Shown here in pieces: positions 57,512 through 64,000 of a stretch of DNA of 64,000 bases. This stretch comes from Akkermansia muciniphila (GTDB taxonomy: Bacteria > Verrucomicrobiota > Verrucomicrobiia > Limisphaerales > SXTU01), in NCBI GenBank assembly GCA_945874145.1, contig CAMCFN010000007.1, positions 1-64,000 of the forward strand, given 5' to 3'. The notes under the pieces were generated by a model. That model saw nothing but the letters and a program-made list of their open reading frames with translations. It searched no databases and was not told the origin of the DNA. Numbering within the stretch: position 1 is the stretch's first letter; every line of letters begins with the position of its first letter. The translations under genes were made by a program, and so were the position numbers.

Positions 57512-60016
57512 ATGAGCCGTCAGGGAGACCAACCAGTTCCGAATCTTGGCTCGCCCATATCACCGGGCGAACTGCGGGTATTTGCACTGCGCTATCCCTT
57601 GGTGCCCGTGACGTTGGCGTATGTCGTGGGCATCCTGCTGGGCTGGCAGTGGTCAGGGTCGCTCCCAGCGTTGTTCATTGGAGCCGGCTTGATCTTGGTC
57701 ACCGGAATCTTGATGCAGCCGTGGCGCGCGGGGCTGCTGTGGCCGTTGCTCGTGATGCTGGGGTGGCTGAACATGACGCATCGGCAGGCGGTGTTGTCGC
57801 CATGGGATCTGCGCGTCGTAGCCAAGCGTGGTTCGGAGCTGGTCAAGCTTCGCGGCCGGCTGGTGGAGGCGCCCACGCAACGCATCTTTGTGCGGGACGA
57901 CCGCGAGTCGTGGCGTTCACATGCCCTCGTCGAAGTGGAGGCAATTTGTCAGCACGGGGAATGGCAAAGCGCCAGCGGACGGGCGGCGGTCACAACATTG
58001 GGGGTGGTGGGTGGCGAGTTTTTCACGGACACCGCAGTGGAGCTGGCTGGCGTGCTGCGCGAGCCACAAGGTGCGTTGGCCCGGGGGCTGTTTGACTACC
58101 GGCAGTTTCTGCGCTGGCAAGGCATCTACTTCCAGCTTCAGTGCGAAAGCGCGAAGGATTGGCGACTCGTTGCGGACATCCGGCCCCCGACACACCCGCC
58201 TTTGGCCGACCGCTTCCGCGAGTGGGCGCAGCGCACACTTGGGCGCGGGTTGCTGGCGGAGGACGAGGAGTTGCGCCTGCTCTGGGCAATGACACTGGGG
58301 TGGCGCACGGCCTTGACCGACGAAGTCGCCGAGCCGTTCATGCGATCAGGAACCATGCATGTTTTTGCCATCAGCGGTCTGCATATTGCGCTCATCGCCG
58401 GCATCCTCGTGGCGGTGCTGCGGGCCGCGCAGTTGCCGCGCCGTGCTTGCGGGGTGGTGGTCATTCCGCTGATCTGGTTCTACACCATGGCGACGGGCTG
58501 GCAGCCATCGGCCATCCGCTCGACCATCATGATGACGGTCATCGTCTTCGGCTGGTCGTTGCGACGGCCCGGCAACCTGCTCAATTCGCTGGCGGTATCA
58601 GGCCTCATCATTTTGGTGGCGGAGCCAAGGCAATTGTTCCAAGCCAGTTTTCAGCTCTCGTTCTTCGTGGTGTTGAGCATCGCGCTGCTCCTGCCACCGT
58701 TTGAAAATCTCCGGCAACGCCTGCTCCAAACCGATCCCTTTCTGCCGGAGGAATTGCGCCCGCGCTGGCAGCGCTGGATGGACGGTCCGGTGCGCTTTGT
58801 CACCACAAGTCTGGCCACCTCAGTGGCGGCATGGGTGGGCTCGCTGCCTTTGATCGCGCACTACTTCCACCTCTTCACTCCGGCCAGCTTGCTTGCCAAT
58901 CTCGTGGTCGTGCCGCTCAGCAGCCTCGCCTTGATGTGCAACCTCGGGGCGTTGGCTTGTGGCAACTGGCTGCCGTGGTTCACCGAGGCGTTCAACCACT
59001 CGGGCTGGTTTTTCATGCGGGGCATGATTGGCTTCAGCCACTGGACGACAACGCTACCGGGCGCGTTCTGGTATCTCCGCGCCCCGACTGGCTTGGAACT
59101 GTTTGCTTACTACACGCTCGTGCTCCTCATCGCAGCCGGCTGGCTTTGGTCGCCGGGCAAGCGTTTGGGTGCTTGGGGTCTGGTGCTGCTGCTTGCCGTG
59201 GCTTGGCTGAACGGGCTTTGGCGGGCGCGTGGCGAAGTGGAACTGTCCGTGCTCGGCCATGGGGGCGGGGCTGTCTTCTGTGACGTAACTGGCGGCGAGC
59301 GCGACTTGCTCGTGGACTGCGGCAGTGAAGCCGCCGGAAATTTCTTGGTGAAACCGTTTTTGCGTGCGCAGGGCATCAACCGCTTGGGCAATCTCGCGCT
59401 CACGCACGGTGATCAGCGCCATGTGGGCGGATTTAATGTGATAAACCGGGAGTTTGATCCCAGCCAGGTTTGGACCAGCCCGGTTGCGTCACGCTCGCCA
59501 AGCTATCGGACTGCGCTGACGAAACTGCGGGCCGAATCAGATCGCGGAAAGGCGGTCGCAACAGGCGCATTCGTGGCCGGTTGGCAGGTGCTGCATCCTG
59601 CCGACACGGACAAGTTTGCCCGCGCAGATGACAGCGCCTTGGTATTGCGCGGGGACTTTCATGGCGTCCGGGTGCTGTTGCTTTCCGAGCTGGGGCTGGC
59701 GGGACAGCGAGCTTTGTTGGAGCGGCAGCCTGAGCTGCGCGCGGATCTCGTCGTAGCTGGGATGCCGGATCAGGGTGAGCCTTTGATTGACGAGTTGCTC
59801 GCCGCAGTCAGGCCACGGCTGATCGTGCTGACCGACGCTGACTATCCGGTGCAGAAGCGGGTCCGGCCAGCCTTGCGTGCGCGTTTGGGGCGCACAGAGG
59901 TGCCGGTGTTTCGACTCGCGGAGGCTGGCTCCTTGACGGTGATTTTTAGCCCACGAGGTCTGGTTGTAAAAGCTGCGGACAGCAGTGAGTTGATGCACTG
60001 GCCACGAAGCAAGTGA
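57512..60016 (+). CDS. comEC: ComEC/Rec2-type DNA uptake channel
   Basis: The 834-residue membrane protein has several N-terminal helices, an OB-like DUF4131 region (about 80-200), the central Competence domain with MRSGTMHVFAISGLHIALIAGI and GWQPSAIRSTIMMTVIVFGWSLRRPGN, and a C-terminal metallo-beta-lactamase-like domain. ComEC carries single-stranded DNA across the inner membrane during transformation, and the C-terminal domain is thought to degrade the other strand. Here the key motif reads LTHGDQRHVGG instead of THxDxDHxGG, so one metal-binding Asp is replaced by Arg. No other competence gene is adjacent. The ATG at 57512 is chosen over an upstream ATG at 57467. Confidence 0.92.
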   Translation: MSRQGDQPVPNLGSPISPGELRVFALRYPLVPVTLAYVVGILLGWQWSGSLPALFIGAGLILVTGILMQPWRAGLLWPLLVMLGWLNMTHRQAVLSPWDLRVVAKRGSELVKLRGRLVEAPTQRIFVRDDRESWRSHALVEVEAICQHGEWQSASGRAAVTTLGVVGGEFFTDTAVELAGVLREPQGALARGLFDYRQFLRWQGIYFQLQCESAKDWRLVADIRPPTHPPLADRFREWAQRTLGRGLLAEDEELRLLWAMTLGWRTALTDEVAEPFMRSGTMHVFAISGLHIALIAGILVAVLRAAQLPRRACGVVVIPLIWFYTMATGWQPSAIRSTIMMTVIVFGWSLRRPGNLLNSLAVSGLIILVAEPRQLFQASFQLSFFVVLSIALLLPPFENLRQRLLQTDPFLPEELRPRWQRWMDGPVRFVTTSLATSVAAWVGSLPLIAHYFHLFTPASLLANLVVVPLSSLALMCNLGALACGNWLPWFTEAFNHSGWFFMRGMIGFSHWTTTLPGAFWYLRAPTGLELFAYYTLVLLIAAGWLWSPGKRLGAWGLVLLLAVAWLNGLWRARGEVELSVLGHGGGAVFCDVTGGERDLLVDCGSEAAGNFLVKPFLRAQGINRLGNLALTHGDQRHVGGFNVINREFDPSQVWTSPVASRSPSYRTALTKLRAESDRGKAVATGAFVAGWQVLHPADTDKFARADDSALVLRGDFHGVRVLLLSELGLAGQRALLERQPELRADLVVAGMPDQGEPLIDELLAAVRPRLIVLTDADYPVQKRVRPALRARLGRTEVPVFRLAEAGSLTVIFSPRGLVVKAADSSELMHWPRSK

Positions 60017-60115
60017 TGCCGGGAGCTTGGCCGCAACATCAGTGATGAAGCTCGGGTGCGAAAGGGTCCGCCGTCGCAGGTTGACGCGCTGGCTCCTTTG
60101 GTCTTTGATCGCCCC

Positions 60116-60994
60116 ATGCAAATGTCCAGCCTCAAGGTTTTCTGTGACCTCGCCGAGACCGAGAGCTTCACCAAGGCCGCCCAGATCAACGGGGTGACCC
60201 AGTCCGCCGTCAGTCAGCAGATCAGCGCCTTGGAGCGGCAGTTCAAGGCCATGCTCATCGAGCGCAGCAAGAAGAAGTTCCGGCTCACGCGTGAGGGCGA
60301 AATCCTTTACGACTACAGCAAGCGCATCACCCAGGTTTACGAGGAGTTGCAGAACAAGTTTCAGGAGGTCCGCGACATCGTCTCTGGCACCATCCGGGTG
60401 GCCACGATCTACAGCATCGGCCTCCACGATCTGCCGCCCTACATGAAGAAGTTTCTGAAGGGCTTTCCCACAGTGAAGATCCATGTGGAATATCGCCGGG
60501 CCAACCAAGTGTATGACGACGTGCTCGGCAACGTCGTGGATCTCGGCCTCGTGGCATATCCCAACAAGGACCCGCGGCTCGAAGTCGTGCCGCTGCGCAA
60601 GGACCGCATGGTGCTCGTGTGCCATCCACAGCATCCGTTTGCCAAGCTCAAGACCGTCCCACTGGGCTCCCTCAACCGACAAAAGTTCATCGGTTTCGAG
60701 CCCGACATCCCCACGCGCAAGGCGATCGACCGCATCTTCAAGGAGCACAATGTCGTGGTGCAAACCGTCATGGAGTTCGACAACGTCGAGACGGTGAAGC
60801 GCGCCGTGGAGATTGACGCGGGCATCTCGATCCTGCCGCAGACCACCATTGCGCAGGAAGTGGCGAAGCAGACGCTGGTGCAACTGGCCTTCGAGGGGCA
60901 GGAATTTCACCGCCCGCTGGCCGCGCTGTTCAAGAAGAACAAGGTGCTCTCGCCGGCGATGAAGCAGTTTCTCGCCATCGTGAAGGAAGTTTGA
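60116..60994 (+). CDS. LysR-type transcriptional regulator
   Basis: The 292-residue protein has an N-terminal winged helix-turn-helix (MSSLKVFCDLAETESFTKAAQINGVTQSAVSQQISALERQF), a linker helix and a type 2 periplasmic-binding-like effector domain (GTIRVATIYSIGLHDLPPYMKKFLKGFP... VDLGLVAYPNKDPRLEVVPLRKDRMVLVCHPQHP). The effector domain resembles CysB/CysL-like regulators but no cysteine genes are adjacent, so the effector is unknown. ATG 60116 or 60122 fit equally. It lies 99 bases after comEC and converges with rsgA, 6 bases away. LysR proteins usually control a nearby divergent gene, yet no gene is divergent here, so the target is elsewhere. Confidence 0.92.
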   Translation: MQMSSLKVFCDLAETESFTKAAQINGVTQSAVSQQISALERQFKAMLIERSKKKFRLTREGEILYDYSKRITQVYEELQNKFQEVRDIVSGTIRVATIYSIGLHDLPPYMKKFLKGFPTVKIHVEYRRANQVYDDVLGNVVDLGLVAYPNKDPRLEVVPLRKDRMVLVCHPQHPFAKLKTVPLGSLNRQKFIGFEPDIPTRKAIDRIFKEHNVVVQTVMEFDNVETVKRAVEIDAGISILPQTTIAQEVAKQTLVQLAFEGQEFHRPLAALFKKNKVLSPAMKQFLAIVKEV

Positions 60995-61000
60995 CCGCCT

Positions 61001-62113
61001 TCAATCATCCTCGAGGCGGTCGCGCTTGAACTGGTTGTAAGCGCGCAGGGCCACCCGGTCGCTGGCTTTGCGGGCCAGCTTGCTCTGCCGCGTGGCCGCC
61101 TCCAGCTTGGTCAAGTCCCCGTGCAGCTTTAGGAAGCTCTTGTAACGGTCTCCAGACAATTCCCCAGCCTGGACGGCGGCCCGCACCGCGCACTGTTTCT
61201 CAACGGTGTGACCGCAACCCGTGAAGTGGCAGCGCAGGGCGATTGCTTCAACCTCCGGGAAGGTGTCCTGCAAGCCCGTGTCCGCGAGCCAGAGGTGAAA
61301 CTCCCGCGTCCCCGGCGTGTCCATCACCACTCCGCCGCGCGGCAGCACCAGCAACTCGCGCCGGGTCGTCGTGTGTCGGCCCTTCGCATCCGTCTCCCGC
61401 ACGGGCAGCGTCGCCTGCATCTCCTCGCCAAAAAGGCGGTTGATGAGGGTGGATTTGCCCACGCCCGAGGAGCCGATGAAGACCACGGTGATGCCCTCGT
61501 GGATATACTGTCCCACGCGCTTTACTCCGCTGCCGGTGAGTCCGCAGACCGCCAGCACTGGGGTCTTGCCCACGGCGGCCTGCACTTCCGCCAGGCGCTG
61601 TGCGGTGTGCGGGCAAAGATCAGTCTTGTTCAGGAGAATCACCGGCTGTGCGCCGCCTTCGTGCACCATGACGAGAAACCGCTCCAGCCGCCGCAGGTTG
61701 AAGTTGTCGTCGAGCCCCTGCACCACGAAAACCACATCCACGTTGGCCGCCAGCACCTGTTCCTCCATGTTGCGCCCAGCCACCTTGCGGGAAATCTGTG
61801 TTCTGCGCGGCAGCACAGCGTGGATGGTCGCCTTCTCCTCACCGTCGTGCACCGCCACCGCCACCCAGTCACCGGTCTTGGGCAGTTGGGTCGGAGTGGA
61901 CTCGTGGAGCAGTTTGCCGGTGATCTGCGCGATCAGCTCCGCGTCCGTCGTAAAGATGTTGTAGTAATGCCGGTCCTCCGTCGCCACCCGTGCGGGCACG
62001 AATCCGGCGGCGCGATGTGGGGCGAAGTCCTTTTCGAGCTGGGCGTTCCAGCCAAGCTGCGTCAGCGGCGAGTCGAGGTAGCAGACTGGAAGCTTCGCGG
62101 CCACGGCGATCAA
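61001..62113 (-). CDS. rsgA: ribosome small subunit-dependent GTPase A
   Basis: The 370-residue protein has an N-terminal OB fold (TGDWVAVAVHDGEEKATIHAVLPRRTQISRK), the circularly permuted GTPase with G4 (LLNKTDL) before G1 (GSSGVGKSTLIN) and G3 (DTPGTRE), and the C-terminal zinc site CHFTGCGHTVEKQC. RsgA helps mature the 30S subunit and releases late assembly factors, coupled to GTP hydrolysis. Its start is a TTG at 62113 that overlaps the yajQ stop (TTGA), pointing to translational coupling; a GTG at 62104 is the alternative. It forms an operon with yajQ. Confidence 0.95.
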   Translation of the reverse strand: MIAVAAKLPVCYLDSPLTQLGWNAQLEKDFAPHRAAGFVPARVATEDRHYYNIFTTDAELIAQITGKLLHESTPTQLPKTGDWVAVAVHDGEEKATIHAVLPRRTQISRKVAGRNMEEQVLAANVDVVFVVQGLDDNFNLRRLERFLVMVHEGGAQPVILLNKTDLCPHTAQRLAEVQAAVGKTPVLAVCGLTGSGVKRVGQYIHEGITVVFIGSSGVGKSTLINRLFGEEMQATLPVRETDAKGRHTTTRRELLVLPRGGVVMDTPGTREFHLWLADTGLQDTFPEVEAIALRCHFTGCGHTVEKQCAVRAAVQAGELSGDRYKSFLKLHGDLTKLEAATRQSKLARKASDRVALRAYNQFKRDRLEDD

Positions 62114-62595
62114 TCCCGGAAGTTTCCGAAGCTCAAAGCCACCGGAAAATCCTTCGCCTGCACGGCGGCAATGACGGCCTGAAGATCGTCGCGGCTCTTG
62201 CTGGTGACGCGCACCTCGTCACCATTGATGGACGAAGTCACCTTGAACTTGCCATCGCGGATGAACGCGGTGATTTGTTTCGCCACCGTGGCCTCGATCC
62301 CTTCCTTTATCTTCACCGTCTGCCGTGCGTGCCCGAGCGGAGAAAGCTCCGCCTTGCCCTCGTCCACGCTCTTCATGCTGATGCCGCGCTTGGCGAGCTT
62401 ACCGAGCACGATCTCAACGAGCGTCTTCATCTTGTAGGCGTCGGGCGCGGTGAGCTTGATCTCGTGCTTCTCCTGGATTATCTCGGCCTTGGAACCCTTG
62501 AAGTCGAAGCGTGTGGCCAGCTCCTTCTTGGCCTGGCTCACGGCGTTTTCCACTTCCATCGAGTTGACTTTGGATACGATGTCGAATGACGGCAT
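62110..62595 (-). CDS. yajQ: YajQ family nucleotide-binding protein
   Basis: The 161-residue protein begins MPSFDIVSKVNSMEVENAVSQAKKE and ends VALSFGNFRD, with the two ferredoxin-like domains of YajQ (ATRFDFKGSKAEI, LTAPDAYKMKTLVEIVLGKLAKRGIS, INGDEVRVTSKSRDDLQAVIAAVQAKDFP). Homologues bind cyclic di-GMP or nucleic acids and affect stress and virulence regulation; the exact role here is not known. It overlaps rsgA. The ATG at 62595 is standard; the open frame upstream is unrelated sequence. The length is that of the family. Confidence 0.95.
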   Translation of the reverse strand: MPSFDIVSKVNSMEVENAVSQAKKELATRFDFKGSKAEIIQEKHEIKLTAPDAYKMKTLVEIVLGKLAKRGISMKSVDEGKAELSPLGHARQTVKIKEGIEATVAKQITAFIRDGKFKVTSSINGDEVRVTSKSRDDLQAVIAAVQAKDFPVALSFGNFRD

Positions 62596-62648
62596 GGGGG
62601 CAGTGTAGCGGAAACCCGGCGCGCGAAAAGGCGGAAGAAGCCCCGTCC

Positions 62649-62677
62649 TGTAGCGGCGGTCTCTGCGCGCGGCTACA
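62649..62677. repeat. degenerate REP-like hairpin overlapping the sulfatase stop
   Basis: TGTAGC (62649-62654) and GCTACA (62672-62677) are exact reverse complements flanking a GC-rich core that pairs only partly (GGCG / GCGC). The CTA on the right gives the TAG stop of the minus-strand sulfatase gene at 62673. The GTAG/CTAC flanks match those of the better-preserved doublets elsewhere in the window. Confidence 0.45.
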
Positions 62678-64000
62678 ACTTTCCGCCCAGCAATTGCGCC
62701 TTCGTCGGGCGGGGGCGCTGGCGGTTCGGCAGTGGTTCTCCCGTCTCGCGGTCGAACTCGTCCTTGGCGCGGACGCCGCTGGCCAGGTCGGTCGTCTCCA
62801 CCTGCCACGTCGCCAGCGCCGCGCGAAGCTGTGCCAGAGTGGCGGTGTGCTGCGGGTCACTCGCGACATTGCGGAGCTCGTGCGGGTCGGCACTCACATC
62901 GTAAAGCTCCTCGGCGGGCTTAGGCTTTTGGAACGGCATGAGCTGCGCCGGCGTGAGCTTGCCGGCATCCCGGAGGCGGCGCATCTCCACAAAGGTCAGG
63001 CTCCGCACCGCGTCGGCGGGCGGCGTGTTCGGCAGGGCTGCGTCGAAGTTGCGGATGTATTTGAAGCGCTCACTCCGCACGGAGCGCTTGTGGGCGTCGT
63101 AGTCGTGCCAGTTGTGCTCGGCGAAGATGTGCTCGCGGACGCGGGCGGCCGGATTGGGCAGCAAGGGCGCGAAGCTCTTGCCTTGGAAGCTCGGTGGGGC
63201 AGGGAGACCCGCAAGCTCCAGAAACGTCGGCCCGAAATCCACCGTGCTCACGAGGCTGCCGCACACGCTGCCGGGCTTCACCTTCGCCGGCCAGCGCACG
63301 AACAGCGGCGTGCGGATGCCGCTGTCATACAGCGTTGTCTTGCAGCGGGGGAAGGCGCGGCCGTTGTCGCTTATAAAGAGGATGATCGTGTTCTCCGCCG
63401 CGCCCTGCTTCTCCAACTCGGCCAGCACCTGCCCGATGAAGCCGTCCAGCCGCGTGATTTCGTCGTAGTAAAGCGCGAGGTCGCGGCGCGTGTCCGGCGC
63501 GTCGGGCAGATACGGTGGGACGACCACGTCGGCGGGCTTGTGCGGGTTGGGAATACTGTTCGGCTGGTAGTCGCGATGCGGGTCCAGCGCGGCGAGCCAG
63601 AGGAAGAATGGCTTGTCCCTCGGGCGCGCTTGCAACGTGGACACCCACTGGCCGCAGCCGCTCTCGTCCTTCTCCGCGACCATCTTCTTGGCCTTGCCGT
63701 CCGCACCCACCTGCAACTGGAAGCCGCCCGCACCCGCCTCATGCACGACATCGAAGCGGTCCTTCACCTCGTTGCCGAGATGCCACTTGCCAGCGGCGGC
63801 AGTCCAGTAGCCAGCGGCCTTAAGTTTTTCGGCGAACGTCACCTGCGCCTTGGGCAGCGGCCAGTGGAGCTGCTCGGCGTCCGTGCTGTGCGGATAACGG
63901 CCCGTGAGGAGACTCGACCGGCTGGGGCTGCACGAGCTGGCCGTGACGAACGCGCGGTCGAAGCGCATCCCCTCGCGCGCGAGCCGGTCGAGGTTTGGCG
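62673..64000 (-). CDS. sulfatase (5' end outside window)
   Basis: The open frame enters from the right edge with PNLDRLAREGMRF and continues with ASSCSPSRSSLLTGRYPH, the CxPxR formylglycine-generating motif of class I sulfatases. It has the conserved AGKWHLGNEV block, ISDNG metal-site residues, DSGIRTPLFVRWP and a C-terminal EELYDVSADPHELRNVAS typical of Verrucomicrobia and Planctomycetes sulfatases. About 442 residues are visible; only the signal peptide and first strand should be missing. It probably desulfates an extracellular polysaccharide. The stop lies in a REP-like hairpin. It is 77 bases upstream of yajQ on the same strand. Confidence 0.93.
   Translation of the reverse strand, partial: PNLDRLAREGMRFDRAFVTASSCSPSRSSLLTGRYPHSTDAEQLHWPLPKAQVTFAEKLKAAGYWTAAAGKWHLGNEVKDRFDVVHEAGAGGFQLQVGADGKAKKMVAEKDESGCGQWVSTLQARPRDKPFFLWLAALDPHRDYQPNSIPNPHKPADVVVPPYLPDAPDTRRDLALYYDEITRLDGFIGQVLAELEKQGAAENTIILFISDNGRAFPRCKTTLYDSGIRTPLFVRWPAKVKPGSVCGSLVSTVDFGPTFLELAGLPAPPSFQGKSFAPLLPNPAARVREHIFAEHNWHDYDAHKRSVRSERFKYIRNFDAALPNTPPADAVRSLTFVEMRRLRDAGKLTPAQLMPFQKPKPAEELYDVSADPHELRNVASDPQHTATLAQLRAALATWQVETTDLASGVRAKDEFDRETGEPLPNRQRPRPTKAQLLGGKL

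Noticed and set aside
1-64000. tRNA or rRNA genes
   Set aside because: No clover-leaf-like segment with a T-loop GTTCGAATC-type core or rRNA-like block was noticed in the spacers, but this was by eye only and a covariance search could differ.

Overview
The window is a GC-rich chromosomal segment that most resembles a free-living verrucomicrobium of the Pedosphaera/Limisphaerales type. The evidence is gene content only: two DUF1549/DUF1553 proteins with an N-terminal cytochrome motif (one paired with DUF1501), Tat-exported Gfo/Idh/MocA and TIM-barrel proteins, a formylglycine sulfatase, very large secreted Ig/SBBP/LamG proteins, and a Mpa/ARC-Dop pair. No rRNA, tRNA, phage, transposase or CRISPR array was recognised.

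Layout. 1-5310: the tail of an unknown gene, a low-GC hypothetical, a membrane-anchored hypothetical, an M42 aminopeptidase and a Tat oxidoreductase. 5482-10723: DUF1549-DUF1501 pair and a class C beta-lactamase-fold hydrolase. 10771-14912: tight five-gene run of Ser/Thr kinase, N-carbamoylputrescine amidase, GNAT, RmlD-like reductase and GluQ. 15037-29060: two giant secreted proteins in tandem on the minus strand, separated by a long inverted repeat. 29243-34619: MscS channel, secreted esterase, DUF4404 protein, isocitrate dehydrogenase. 34907-39566: AAA+ proteasomal ATPase and Dop, with a DMP19-like gene and a ParD/ParE-type pair between them. 40019-43340: ECF sigma operon ending in a cytochrome fused to a copper monooxygenase-like module with all six copper ligands present. 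43490-52338: PQQ-like propeller, esterase, OmpA-type protein, MnmA, pentapeptide protein and a second DUF1549 protein without a DUF1501 partner. 52501-64000: TerB-like protein, scpA-scpB-pheA, Tat TIM-barrel protein, ComEC, LysR regulator, rsgA, yajQ and a sulfatase cut by the window end.

How the genes work together. Much of the window serves extracytoplasmic breakdown and redox: exported oxidoreductases, sulfatase, esterases, cytochrome proteins and adhesion-like giants. A second theme is protein turnover: Mpa/ARC and Dop are two parts of a pupylation-proteasome system, although no Pup-like modifier, ligase or proteasome core gene is visible here. The rest is housekeeping.

The most unusual non-coding content is repeats: paired head-to-head hairpins of REP/REPIN type, 7-bp tandem arrays that sit inside coding sequence at linker positions of both DUF1549 proteins, an 11-bp triplication containing the start codon of dop, and a 32-bp inverted repeat between the giant genes. 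All functions are inferred from reading the sequence without database searches.
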